Of a DNA stretch of 64,000 nucleotides, positions 36,578 through 46,250 are shown piece after piece. Position 1 is the first letter of the stretch. Every line of letters starts with the position of its first letter. The position numbers and the translations under genes are program-made. The notes under the pieces were generated by a model that was not told the DNA's origin, made no database searches, and saw only the letters and a program-made list of their open reading frames with translations. Origin of the DNA: Haloplasma contractile SSD-17B (GTDB lineage Bacteria > Bacillota_I > Bacilli_A > Haloplasmatales > Haloplasmataceae); contig NZ_AFNU02000002.1 of the NCBI RefSeq assembly GCF_000215935.2, forward strand, positions 248,001 to 312,000, given 5' to 3'.

Positions 36578-37551
36578 ATTTGATACTCCTTATATAAGTC
36601 TACTATGATGTCTTCAACCGGTCTGTTGTCTACCGTCAAATCGATGATATCACACTTTTTAGACAATTCACTAATTACATTCGAAACTCGAATTTGTTTC
36701 GTATCCACGGTCAGTGTCATACGTTCACCACTTTTCGAAGTTATCGTTGTTCCCTCAAGTCCTAAATCAAATGTAGCATGCTTATAATCAACTGTTAGGG
36801 TTTTATACGTCCCAAAACGACTACGAAGTTGCTCGAGTGTTCCATCAAGTAGAATTTTACCTTTCCCAATTAGAATAATGCGATCTGCTAGCGCTTCAAT
36901 ATCGCTCATATCGTGTGTTGTTAATATGACAGTGACCTGCTTTTCTTTATTAATCTTCTTTATGAAGTTCCTTACTGCTATTTTAGATACTGCATCTAGC
37001 CCAATAGTCGGTTCGTCTAAAAATAGAATTTTCGGACTGTGAAGTAAAGAACCTACTATTTCACATCGCATTCGTTGCCCTAGACTTAGTTGTCTAACTG
37101 GTGTGTTTAGCAGGTCTTTAATGTCTAAAATGTGAGTTAGATGATTTAAAGTATCTCGGTACTCAACTTCAGGTATCTTATAAATTTCTTTGAGTAAATT
37201 ATATGAATCAATAACAGGGACATCCCACCATAATTGAGAACGTTGACCAAATACAACTCCAATATCCTTTACGTGTTCAATACGGTTTTTCCAGGGGGTT
37301 CGTCCTAGTATTTTACATGTTCCTGAATCAGGTACCAAAATACCACTCATTACTTTTATGGTCGTTGACTTTCCTGCACCATTCGGACCGATATACCCAA
37401 CAATTTCGCCCTGATCAATCTGAAACGATAGATCATCTAATGCCTTTACTATTGAATAGTGTGGATTAAAAAGATTTTTAAATGCGGATTTAATACCTGC
37501 CTGCCGTTTGACAACCTTAAACTCTTTGTTTAGACCATTTACTTCAATCAT
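36574..37551 (-). CDS. ABC-2 exporter ATP-binding protein
   Basis: 325 residues. Walker A GPNGAGKSTTIKVM, Q-loop FGQRSQLWWDVP, signature LSLGQRMRCEIVG, Walker B ILFLDEPTIGLD and switch His in ILTTHDMSDIE are all intact. A C-terminal ~90-residue domain after the cassette is usual for this group. It is the first gene of the operon with the two permeases. Substrate unknown. The ATG at 37551 lies behind AGGAGGGG. Confidence 0.92.
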   Translation of the reverse strand: MIEVNGLNKEFKVVKRQAGIKSAFKNLFNPHYSIVKALDDLSFQIDQGEIVGYIGPNGAGKSTTIKVMSGILVPDSGTCKILGRTPWKNRIEHVKDIGVVFGQRSQLWWDVPVIDSYNLLKEIYKIPEVEYRDTLNHLTHILDIKDLLNTPVRQLSLGQRMRCEIVGSLLHSPKILFLDEPTIGLDAVSKIAVRNFIKKINKEKQVTVILTTHDMSDIEALADRIILIGKGKILLDGTLEQLRSRFGTYKTLTVDYKHATFDLGLEGTTITSKSGERMTLTVDTKQIRVSNVISELSKKCDIIDLTVDNRPVEDIIVDLYKEYQI

Positions 37552-37648
37552 CCTACCCCTCCTATATTCATTTTCGGAATTATTTATTATACGCTCTGTT
37601 TATCTAAAAGTCAATATATCTGGAATATTTTGTATATTTATTTTAAAA

Positions 37649-37686
37649 TAAAAAGTTACTAGCCCAGATTCGGCTAGTAACTTTAT
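37649..37686 (-). terminator. Terminator after unknown membrane protein
   Basis: AAAGTTACTAGCC/GGCTAGTAACTTT stem, then a T-rich run. Confidence 0.8.
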
Positions 37687-37704
37687 TTTTATAATAGTTT
37701 TCAC

Positions 37705-39225
37705 TTAGTCAAATATAAATATAATTGGGTTTCGTTCAAAGATTATGTTTGGCTTTTCAGGCGTGTCAATGAACATCGTTTCATAATCAAGATATGGAAT
37801 TTGATAGTATTCAGAAGGATCATCAGTGTAAAGGCGCGTTAGATTTTGATTTATCTTTTCACCATTAGATAATGTGTTGTATTTTGTTTCATCATTATAG
37901 TGCTCGACGGTATACAAAAAGTCACGCTCTGTTATTACCCACAAATCACGAGGATAAAGATCCACCTCTAAGTGTACATCAGTAGAAAAGAGTTGCGAAT
38001 AACGATTAAACATATAGAATTCATCCGAATTTCGGTTCCATCCAGTCCTAGTACGCGTTAACCACTTATCACTTGTCGTTGAACCTATAATAAAGAGTTC
38101 ATTATAAACTTGATAACCATTATGAACTCGATTCGATTCAGATAATGCTACATCGAGACTCAAACCATTATAACCATTATTATATCTTCGAATCCCGAAG
38201 TATTTATGATCCTCATCTTTTTCAAAATACTTACCACGGTCTATATAAAAAGTAAATTGTTCAGCAGTCATCTCTTTATGTAGGTTATCGCTTAGTTTAC
38301 CAAATTCACCCATTCCCCAATTTACTATTTCTTTTGAGTGGTTTAAATCAATGTATTCCATATTTATAGAAGCTAGTAGATCATGATATTCAGCGTCTTC
38401 ATAGGAAACCTTTAACCTATCCCGTTTATAGCGTTCATTTGTAAAATCATAGTGTGATATGGCTTCAAGCTCAGCTTTTGATGAAACAATCTCTTCATGT
38501 AAGTAATTTATTTGGTTAGACATAAACTGATTCTCAAGATAAGTATTATTTACAACTTTTTTTACACTTTTATATCCATAAACAGTTTCTCCTTGATGCT
38601 TCTTGATTTCAACTTTTAACAGCCAGTTAATCTCATAATTTTTAATATTGCTTTTCGTGAGTTCATCATACTCTACTTTTATTTTAACATCTACCTCTGC
38701 TTTTAGCTCACTATCCGTACTACTAGCAATCTGGTAATCGTTTATATAATATGAATCTCTGACACCCTCTACTGTCTCATTAAATGAAAGCGATAAGAAT
38801 TCATCACTTTTTTTATTTACGTTAACGTTCGGACAGCTTAGTGGAAGTGTTGATTCATATAGTTTATGCCCGTACTGATCATAATAAGTACAATCCACTA
38901 ATTTAGGTGTTTCATTAGCCTTAATGTAATTTAACTGTGTGATCGATACTACATACAATCCTGCCCCCATGACGATTAAAGTAAACCATTTTTTATATGA
39001 TTGATTAATCGTTTTATTAACTCTTAGGAGTTGTTTGATAATTAAAAATCTGATAAATAAAATACTAACAATCAAAATAATCGCTAAAAATGCAAACACA
39101 GAAATATGCTTTATAATAAAAGCAACCTGATTATACTTTGGTAGATTTCTAGCATAAATAGCACTGCTCAAAAAGAAGATTTCTAATATAGTAAGCATAA
39201 TGCTTATAATTAATCTTTTTTTCAT
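37705..39225 (-). CDS. Large membrane-anchored protein, unknown
   Basis: 506 residues. Three helices in the first ~105 residues (IMLTILEIFFLSSAIYA; VFAFLAIILIVSILFIRFLI; WFTLIVMGAGLYVVSITQL) are followed by ~400 residues that should face outside, rich in Tyr, Asn and charged residues with no recognised domain (YYDQYGHKLYESTLPLSCPN). AAAGGA site before the ATG. It precedes the ABC-2 operon but has its own terminator. Function unknown. Confidence 0.7.
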   Translation of the reverse strand: MKKRLIISIMLTILEIFFLSSAIYARNLPKYNQVAFIIKHISVFAFLAIILIVSILFIRFLIIKQLLRVNKTINQSYKKWFTLIVMGAGLYVVSITQLNYIKANETPKLVDCTYYDQYGHKLYESTLPLSCPNVNVNKKSDEFLSLSFNETVEGVRDSYYINDYQIASSTDSELKAEVDVKIKVEYDELTKSNIKNYEINWLLKVEIKKHQGETVYGYKSVKKVVNNTYLENQFMSNQINYLHEEIVSSKAELEAISHYDFTNERYKRDRLKVSYEDAEYHDLLASINMEYIDLNHSKEIVNWGMGEFGKLSDNLHKEMTAEQFTFYIDRGKYFEKDEDHKYFGIRRYNNGYNGLSLDVALSESNRVHNGYQVYNELFIIGSTTSDKWLTRTRTGWNRNSDEFYMFNRYSQLFSTDVHLEVDLYPRDLWVITERDFLYTVEHYNDETKYNTLSNGEKINQNLTRLYTDDPSEYYQIPYLDYETMFIDTPEKPNIIFERNPIIFIFD

Positions 39226-39310
39226 TTATAAATATCCTTTCATAATCTATTAGGTGTTAACAATACAGCAATTTTTTAAGTATGGTCTATAGACTTTATT
39301 TAACAGATTG

Positions 39311-41170
39311 TTATTCCTTTGCTAATAGCTTTTCAATCGTATAGCTAGTTCCCTCGCTGTTAGTTTTCTCTAAGGTGACTTTAACATAATCAGATGAATA
39401 ATTGTAGTCAGCACTAAGCTTATACGTATATGAGTCACGGGTATACGTTTTCTCTAATAAACCATCAGTATATAAAATTGTATCTGTCGTATCATTGCTT
39501 ATAATTGTTACTCCTGTTTGATCATTATTTAAGGATATAACTTTCTTCGTACCATCGATGCTATATTCGATTTCATACTCGTTATATAAATTCATTGTTT
39601 GCGATTCTTTATAGATTTTATAGTTAAAGTCCTTAGAATGCTCCGATTTAACTACTATATAACCTGAAAAATTAGTAATGCTTAAATTTTTATCATTAAT
39701 AGAATCATATAGATTTATTGTCTCTTTTTCTTCTGGTAATTTTATATAAGACTTGATTTCATTATCTGAATAATTTATATAACTATATTCTAACCAACGA
39801 TCATTCATCATTGTAAAGTTAACATAGCCACTGGTGTCATATGCATTATAAATAATAGTGGTATTGACTGGCGCAAAACTTGCTACTATATCTTTTTTAA
39901 ATACGTGGTGATACGAATTAATTTCATCGTAATAATAAGCTAGAAAATAAGCATTCGGATCATCTTCTTTGTACAGATTATCCTCTACTACGACCTTATA
40001 TTTAATATCACCTCTACTACAATATGAAATATAACCATTTTCATCAAATTCTCGATGATATACGTGTGGCTCAATTTCATTTAATAAATTCTTTCCATAC
40101 TCACCATATGGAATTTGCATCTTGTCAGGAACAGTGTTTTCTAGGTAAATCTTGCATTGTTCATCAGTATCTTTACCATCTAACCTAATCAGTTCCCCAT
40201 TTTCATCCTTATATTCATAATACTCTTCTTTTTGGATAGTCTTTAATATCGAACGTACACTATTGTTTTCCTTTTTAATGTACGCATATAATACCGGATA
40301 TTGTGTTGCTTCATCCATCAATTCAAATACAAGTGTCTCTTGATTACTAATTTTATACTCTAATGAAGAACCATATCCTTTTAGTAACGACTGTTCAATA
40401 AACTTGCCATTCTTTATTAAACGAATATATCCATCTTCTCGATCAACACTGACATAGTAAATAGTATCCTCACCATATCGTATTTCTACTTCTTCTTTAT
40501 TATCGTAATTCTCGTACCTCTCTGTTTTATAAACTCTATACTCTTTCTGTTCATTGTTAGAAAACGTAAATGATAAATAATCTTTATAGTATGAGACATT
40601 TACTTCTTCATCAAATAGACTCTCAAGCATTTGATTATAATAGGCATAAACTTCATGTCGTTCAGTTCCTTTTTCCTTACTATAGCTGATACTAAATCCT
40701 TCTTGATCATAAAGGTTGATACGGTAATAACCAGTATCGAACTGTATTCCCATGTATCCTTTATCAACTCTTAAGGAATCACTTTCGAATAAGACGCTAA
40801 CATCATATCGATATGACGCTACTTCTTTATAATCTTTTGTTATTGTCGCAATAAGGGTTAAATAGTAATGATCAGGCCATGGCGTATCGATATCCCAGTT
40901 GTTTTTAATATCAAATTCATAAGTTACTTGATCATCGGAATCTAAATATACGTTTAGATTATCGAATGCATCTGTATAGTTTAAGTAATCGATATCACTT
41001 AACTTTGTATCTTTTACTTCTTCGTATGGGATCGTAATGTTTCTTAGCTCTATTGAATGTAATATATTAATATATCGTGGATCGTCAGTATCATCCTCCA
41101 CTACGTTACATGCAAATAACGTCGTACTTGTTAATAAAATTAAAAATAAATAGGTATATAATTTTTTCAT
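39311..41170 (-). CDS. Large lipoprotein, unknown
   Basis: About 619 residues. The Met at 41170 follows GGAGGAG and opens a lipoprotein signal with lipobox TLFACNVV; the longer frame from 41242 would bury this signal and is rejected. The body is beta-rich with many Tyr/Asp/Glu repeats (YYRINLYDQEGFSISYSKEK; EYSIDGTKKVISLNND), without a recognised domain. Probably a surface-exposed binding or structural protein. It lies between two membrane protein genes on the same strand. Confidence 0.72.
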   Translation of the reverse strand: MKKLYTYLFLILLTSTTLFACNVVEDDTDDPRYINILHSIELRNITIPYEEVKDTKLSDIDYLNYTDAFDNLNVYLDSDDQVTYEFDIKNNWDIDTPWPDHYYLTLIATITKDYKEVASYRYDVSVLFESDSLRVDKGYMGIQFDTGYYRINLYDQEGFSISYSKEKGTERHEVYAYYNQMLESLFDEEVNVSYYKDYLSFTFSNNEQKEYRVYKTERYENYDNKEEVEIRYGEDTIYYVSVDREDGYIRLIKNGKFIEQSLLKGYGSSLEYKISNQETLVFELMDEATQYPVLYAYIKKENNSVRSILKTIQKEEYYEYKDENGELIRLDGKDTDEQCKIYLENTVPDKMQIPYGEYGKNLLNEIEPHVYHREFDENGYISYCSRGDIKYKVVVEDNLYKEDDPNAYFLAYYYDEINSYHHVFKKDIVASFAPVNTTIIYNAYDTSGYVNFTMMNDRWLEYSYINYSDNEIKSYIKLPEEKETINLYDSINDKNLSITNFSGYIVVKSEHSKDFNYKIYKESQTMNLYNEYEIEYSIDGTKKVISLNNDQTGVTIISNDTTDTILYTDGLLEKTYTRDSYTYKLSADYNYSSDYVKVTLEKTNSEGTSYTIEKLLAKE

Positions 41171-41223
41171 AATTGCTCCTCCAAGTTTATATTGTTTTTT
41201 TATTCTAGGGAAAAGCAATTCGA

Positions 41224-41577
41224 TCAACACCTGTATACACAATAAACCTTATACCTTTTCTTTTTTAAAAAATCCGTTTTATATAAAAATACTTCATGGC
41301 TTAGTAACTTAGTGATAGTTGGTTTTTTATAAGTCTTTAATAACTCTATTGTTACTATGACTACAATAATAACAAGTGTAGGTAAATAGAACAGGATAAT
41401 AAGGGAAATAGGGATAATTATAGCAATACATGCTAAATAACCGAATTCAGTTGTAAAGTTTATACTAGGTCTTATAAACTTCAAGTTAGCAATTGAATAA
41501 AATTGACCCAGTAAAAATAGAATGAACATGAATATAATCAATTTAACCTCTGAAATTCTATTTATAGATCGTCTCAA
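41224..41577 (-). CDS. Small membrane protein, unknown (TTG start)
   Basis: 117 residues with about three helices (VKLIIFMFILFLLGQFYSI; LACIAIIIPISLIILFYLPT; LVIIVVIVTIELL) and a basic Cys-containing tail (KKKRYKVYCVYRC). The only plausible start is a TTG, with GGAGGGG upstream. It directly precedes the lipoprotein gene (54-base gap), so they may be co-transcribed. Confidence 0.55.
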   Translation of the reverse strand: MRRSINRISEVKLIIFMFILFLLGQFYSIANLKFIRPSINFTTEFGYLACIAIIIPISLIILFYLPTLVIIVVIVTIELLKTYKKPTITKLLSHEVFLYKTDFLKKKRYKVYCVYRC

Positions 41578-41945
41578 TCTATCTCCCCTCCTTTGTTTTA
41601 ATATGGGTATCCGTTATTTATTGACCAGATATTCAAATGAAAATTTTAATGTTTTTCATACGTAGTGGTATTATCTATAGAATATCAATTTACTTATTAC
41701 CATTATATACCATAATATTTATCGATACAATATGAGCCGATTTTTTTTACAATTTTTACATAGATTTGATTACTTATTTTTCTAGACATCATATACCTGA
41801 AGGATACAAACATATGGATAAAACTAGTAAATCATACTTCTATGATTAATGTTTATGTCTACCTGTTAGAGTTATTATCTGACTTAGATTACTACTGTTG
41901 TTAATAATTTATATATGTAAAAACCGTTTATATCATCTAACTAAT
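41578..41945. other. AT-rich intergenic region
   Basis: About 370 bases with no gene or conserved RNA recognised; it should hold the promoter for the 41577 gene. Confidence 0.4.
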
Positions 41946-41988
41946 AAAATGCCTCTATAATTAAATCAGATTATAGAGGCACTTTTTA
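41946..41988 (-). terminator. Terminator after argS
   Basis: TGCCTCTATAAT/ATTATAGAGGCA perfect stem followed by TTTTATT. Confidence 0.85.
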
Positions 41989-42021
41989 TTTTAATTTTAA
42001 AAGTTTCATTATCACTATTTA

Positions 42022-43713
42022 TTACATTTTGTTTAATATCTTCATACCGAGAATCTTTAGACATTCATCTAATATAAACTGCGTACATTCTAATAGTATT
42101 AGTTTAGTATTCGTTTCCTCTTTACCTAAAACCAGGAATTTATCTATAGAGTAAATCTTATTAAATTCTTTAGCAATTTGATATGCATACCTAGCAATAA
42201 TTGATGGATCTAATTGCTTTTTAGCCTTTTCTAGTGTTTCTTCATATTGACCGATCAGATATATGAGTTCATAATAAATCGACTGGTCTAATAATCTATT
42301 GTTAAAACGTTCAGTTGTTATAGGCTTCTTTGATAAAATTGAGTTCATTCTAACCCGCGTATATTGTAAATACGGTCCAGTCATTCCATCAAAATTTAAC
42401 ATATGGCCAAGATTAAACTCTACGTTTCTAGTTCGATCATTTTTTAAGTCATTATAGATGATTGCACTCACACCGATTGCTTTAGCTACTTCATCTACAT
42501 TCTTTATTTGTGAATTTTTATTTAAAATTGTTTCTTTAGATTGGTTAATGGCTTCTTTCAATACATCATAGAGTTTCTTAATTTTTCCTTTTCTTGTAGA
42601 CATCTTCTTACCATCCTGTAACACAAGACCAAAATTAACATGTTTGATCGCGTTATAGTCTTTAAAGTCTAGCTTTTTTGCGACCATTTTTAATTGTTTA
42701 AAATGCAATGTTTGTTCATTCCCTACAACATAAATGGTTTCACTAAAATCATATGTTTCTTTACGGTAGAATAATGCTGCTAAGTCACGGGTTATATATA
42801 AACTAGCGCCATCACTTTTTTTAATCATAGCTGGTGGCATTTCTTCTTTTGCTAAATCAACGATATAGGCACCATCATCATACTTAAGTAAACTCTTTTC
42901 TTCAAGACGATTAACAACTGACTCTAATTGATCATTATAAAAAGCCTCTCCGTTAAAAGAATCAAATGACACACCTAGTAAATGATACATTGTCATAAAT
43001 TCTTTTAATGATTCTTCTCTAAACCACTTCCACAAACTATTATATGGTTCCTTTCCTTGTTCTAATAGTGCAAAAGCCAATCTTGCTTCATCTTCAAGTG
43101 ATGTGTTTGTCTTTGCTTCATTATGAAACTGAACATATAGTTTAGATAATTCTTCAATTGGATTGTTTCTGACTTGATCTTCATTTCCCCACTTTTCATA
43201 AGCCACTATCATTTTTCCAAATTGAGTTCCCCAATCACCTAAATGATTGATACGAACAACATTAAATCCTAGTTTGTTATAAATATTTGCTAATGCATTC
43301 CCGATGATTGTAGAACGTAGATGTCCCACAGAGAAAGATTTTGCAATATTTGGAGATGAGTAGTCAAATACAACCGTTTTTCCTTTACCTTTTGTAAAGG
43401 TAGTATTAGCCTTCATAAGTTTTTGCGTATGCTCAATTACCTTTTGAGTGATTTCATCTTTATTTAACTTAATATTCAGATACCCATTTTTAAACTTTAT
43501 CGTTGAAATCGTATGATTAATATCTGATTTTTTAATTATATCTTTAATCTCATCAAATATTAATGGAAGTTTTTTCTTTAAATCTTTCGCAATTACGAAC
43601 AACGGAATCGCAATATCTGCTAGTGTTCGATCATTAGGTTCCTCTATTTTTATATAGTAATGATATTGCTCGATTAGTAGTGTTTCTAATTCTAATTTGA
43701 TTTCCTTAATCAT
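42022..43713 (-). CDS. argS: Arginyl-tRNA synthetase
   Basis: 563-residue class I synthetase charging tRNA-Arg. An N-terminal Add1 domain is followed by the catalytic core with SPNIAKSFSVGHLRSTIIGN carrying the HIGH-equivalent VGHLRS, and KKMSTRKGKIKKL in place of KMSKS. The C-terminus holds the anticodon-binding helices, ending LGMKILNKM (normal). A T-box leader with Arg-type specifier lies directly upstream, so expression rises when tRNA-Arg is uncharged. AAGGAAGG precedes the ATG. Confidence 0.95.
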   Translation of the reverse strand: MIKEIKLELETLLIEQYHYYIKIEEPNDRTLADIAIPLFVIAKDLKKKLPLIFDEIKDIIKKSDINHTISTIKFKNGYLNIKLNKDEITQKVIEHTQKLMKANTTFTKGKGKTVVFDYSSPNIAKSFSVGHLRSTIIGNALANIYNKLGFNVVRINHLGDWGTQFGKMIVAYEKWGNEDQVRNNPIEELSKLYVQFHNEAKTNTSLEDEARLAFALLEQGKEPYNSLWKWFREESLKEFMTMYHLLGVSFDSFNGEAFYNDQLESVVNRLEEKSLLKYDDGAYIVDLAKEEMPPAMIKKSDGASLYITRDLAALFYRKETYDFSETIYVVGNEQTLHFKQLKMVAKKLDFKDYNAIKHVNFGLVLQDGKKMSTRKGKIKKLYDVLKEAINQSKETILNKNSQIKNVDEVAKAIGVSAIIYNDLKNDRTRNVEFNLGHMLNFDGMTGPYLQYTRVRMNSILSKKPITTERFNNRLLDQSIYYELIYLIGQYEETLEKAKKQLDPSIIARYAYQIAKEFNKIYSIDKFLVLGKEETNTKLILLECTQFILDECLKILGMKILNKM

Positions 43714-43745
43714 TATGATTTCCTTCCTTTATAAAGTCTTGCAAA

Positions 43746-43972
43746 TAAAAAAACGCCCTTAAATAAATTAAGGACGAAATAATCGCGGTACCACCTTTGT
43801 TCACTATTCACAAAAATAGTGCACTTATTTACTTTAACGCAGTTAACGTCACTAATTACTCTAATTTCACTAGTAATTCTCCTGAAGGCGTTCAATACCA
43901 ATTAAGTCTAAGCTTACACCAACCTTAGATCGCTTCATTCTTGTTTGATATTTACTCTTTTCATTCTTCGAT
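43746..43972 (-). ncRNA. T-box leader of argS
   Basis: The minus-strand RNA carries the T-box AAAGGTGGTACCGCG (43812-43786 area) and ends in a terminator built from CGTCCTTAA/TTAAGGGCG with T7 (43747-43786). The stem I region contains ATTGAACGCC; the triplet CGC (Arg) is a fitting specifier codon. The argS start lies ~35 bases after the terminator. An overlapping 62-codon frame here is a shadow. Confidence 0.9.
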
Positions 43973-44037
43973 TTTTTTCTATTACTAACATTATATGGTA
44001 AATTTTGTTTTTGTCAATATGATTTTGCAAATTAATT

Positions 44038-44763
44038 CTATGGTTTACATTTATGATTTGTATACGAAACCTTTTTATACCGATTATTAGCTAATATACT
44101 AATGGTAATAAGTACTTGAGATGGATAATAGAACAACCATATTACATCGAATGGTGCGGTTAAAAGTTTATACCCTAATGAATCACTTGTTATATTTATG
44201 TAATCTTGGCTATTATAAAGTCCTACAAACAAATCACAACAAAGAAATAATAAGAGTCCAATTGTAAATATAATATTGCGTTTATAACCCCAAATTGCCA
44301 ACATGACATTCGTAACTAAGTTAGCAATATAGAAGAAAGTGATTAATGTTAATAGATTATTATGATTCAGGGTAAATAAACCAATGAGTTGGAATAGAGT
44401 GATCACAATTCCTCTTAATAAAATTGAATGTGAAACTTTAATGTTGCAAACATTTAATCTTGCTAACCTAACACCATAAAGGATCTGTACTATGCTAAAT
44501 ACAGATACACCAACTAATACATACTCTCCGATTACTAGTAAGAAGTAATCGGCTATGACCGTAAAAAATAAGGCAATGCGCACGAGCCAGGTATCTGCTA
44601 CTGATTGATTTGTTAGTAAATTACTATACCCATAGCATAGTAAAATCCCTATATATTTTAATGTTTTCACAGGTACATGTCCTGGGAAAACAATAAAAAG
44701 TATATATAGTATTAATGAAATCAATAAAAAAGAAATCACTTTTATCCTCTTTAATGAGTTCAT
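44038..44763 (-). CDS. Multi-helix membrane protein, possibly YhhN/lysoplasmalogenase-like
   Basis: About 241 residues with some eight helices. The motifs IADYFLLVIGEYVLVGVSVF and FLCCDLFVGLYN place acidic residues as in the YhhN/TMEM86 family, and YYPSQVLITISIL ends the fold, but the match is loose. An alternative is an unassigned Firmicutes membrane protein. The ATG at 44763 follows AGGGAG; the GTG at 44772 is less well placed. Confidence 0.55.
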   Translation of the reverse strand: MNSLKRIKVISFLLISLILYILFIVFPGHVPVKTLKYIGILLCYGYSNLLTNQSVADTWLVRIALFFTVIADYFLLVIGEYVLVGVSVFSIVQILYGVRLARLNVCNIKVSHSILLRGIVITLFQLIGLFTLNHNNLLTLITFFYIANLVTNVMLAIWGYKRNIIFTIGLLLFLCCDLFVGLYNSQDYINITSDSLGYKLLTAPFDVIWLFYYPSQVLITISILANNRYKKVSYTNHKCKP

Positions 44764-45018
44764 TGATATCACTCCCTGTTTTAAACAATGTTATTTAAAA
44801 TTATTTATTAATTGATGTAGAACGGCACTGTCTACTTTTTATTTTACACGTTATTCCCTCTTTTTATTTCCATTATATAACAAGAAGACTTATAATACTT
44901 TTTTTATGCTTTCTTATTGAACAACTTCACTATCAAATATAGCCATTATGATCAAACATATCCAATGAAATGAAGTATTTATCATCCAATTTAGATACAT
45001 GATACTTTTGTAGATATT

Positions 45019-45056
45019 AAAAACTGCCTTAAGATTTATTCTTAAGACAGTTTTTC
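45019..45056 (-). terminator. Terminator after grdD (end of selenium island)
   Basis: AAAACTGTCTTAAG/CTTAAGGCAGTTTT stem followed by T run. Confidence 0.85.
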
Positions 45057-45081
45057 AATATATTATGCTTCACTATAATTA

Positions 45082-46242
45082 TTATGAATAATTATTTTCT
45101 TTTAATATGCTTTTAGCCTTTTCAAGATTAGTTTCTGTTACTAGAATGATTGGACCTGTACAACCCATTCCACTTTCAGCATAAATACCATTTTTTAAAA
45201 GACTTGTAACAGCATCCTCTAGTTCTAGAATATCAATTCCGCTAATTTCGGCTGAAACAATCTCTTTTTCTGGCATTTTAAAATCATCTCTTGTTTCTAC
45301 TTTAGCGGTATTTTCTTGTTTATACGTTTCGATCAGTTTTTCAAATTTAAGCTCTTTCAATTTTTGATATTCGGATTCTATGATGTTCTTTAGATTCCCT
45401 TTTGCAAGTTCTGCTGCATAACGGATTGCGTTAGCTACTACAGGAGTACCGGATGCCCTTGAGATAATATTAATAATACGTTTATGGTTAAATCCAATAC
45501 CTGGTCCATAACCATAGCCAACCGCTTCATAAGTTCCACCCGTATTAAATGAAGAGAATAACTTCATTAAGATATTACCTGTTAGCGTATCGGTTACCAT
45601 TACATCTACACTACTTGTTAATAAATCATTGCCACGCATGATTAAACCGCCATCGCTACGCATGCTTTCACCAAAGTTAATGTTATAACCGTTATCGTTT
45701 AATTTTTTAAGCAACCGTTCGACACTCCGTGCGTTATCAACATTTAGAATACCAACAGTTGGATTATTATTCCCTAATGCTTTCGCTGTAATAATCCCAT
45801 AAATGGCATTCTCAAACATACTAATTGTTCGGTCCGTATCACTTGTTCCTGTTGTTGTTGCTATTAATAGATCTTTACCAAATGCAGGAGTAATGACACG
45901 GCCTACAGTCGAAACTCCGATATCAAAATTATAATGATTTGTTACACAACCCTGTATATAACCTGAGTCTAATAGTTCTTCCATCATAGTATGGGCATCT
46001 TTCTCACAATCAACTTCGATATTCTCAAGTGATGTTTCTACCCTTGGTCCGATTAATACGACTTCAAATGATCCCTCTTTTGAAGCAAGTTCTGCACCTT
46101 TAACCAGCGCATCTACTCCATGTTCACTTCCTAAAGTAGTCAGACCAATTTTTATATTAGTACCAAATTTTCCTGTTTCAATTGCATTAGCGATATCATT
46201 GAATGTTTCACCGATTAGTTTTTTTACATTATTTTCATCCAC
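45082..46242 (-). CDS. grdD: Glycine reductase complex component C, alpha subunit GrdD
   Basis: 386 residues, PlsX/phosphate-acyltransferase-like. With GrdC it releases acetyl phosphate from the acetyl-Se/S intermediate on protein A and C. Recognisable segments are IGLTTLGSEHGVDALVKGAE, DLLIATTTGTSDTDRTISMF and GYGYGPGIGFNHKRI, and the late AESGMGCTGPIILVTE. The start is a GTG behind GTAGGTGATAG, eight bases after the grdC stop, so translation is coupled. It is the last gene of the island. Confidence 0.93.
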   Translation of the reverse strand: MDENNVKKLIGETFNDIANAIETGKFGTNIKIGLTTLGSEHGVDALVKGAELASKEGSFEVVLIGPRVETSLENIEVDCEKDAHTMMEELLDSGYIQGCVTNHYNFDIGVSTVGRVITPAFGKDLLIATTTGTSDTDRTISMFENAIYGIITAKALGNNNPTVGILNVDNARSVERLLKKLNDNGYNINFGESMRSDGGLIMRGNDLLTSSVDVMVTDTLTGNILMKLFSSFNTGGTYEAVGYGYGPGIGFNHKRIINIISRASGTPVVANAIRYAAELAKGNLKNIIESEYQKLKELKFEKLIETYKQENTAKVETRDDFKMPEKEIVSAEISGIDILELEDAVTSLLKNGIYAESGMGCTGPIILVTETNLEKAKSILKENNYS

Positions 46243-46250
46243 CCTATCAC

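Noticed and set aside
43713-43901. 62-codon minus-strand frame upstream of argS
   Set aside because: It lies within the argS T-box leader; the RNA element explains the sequence.
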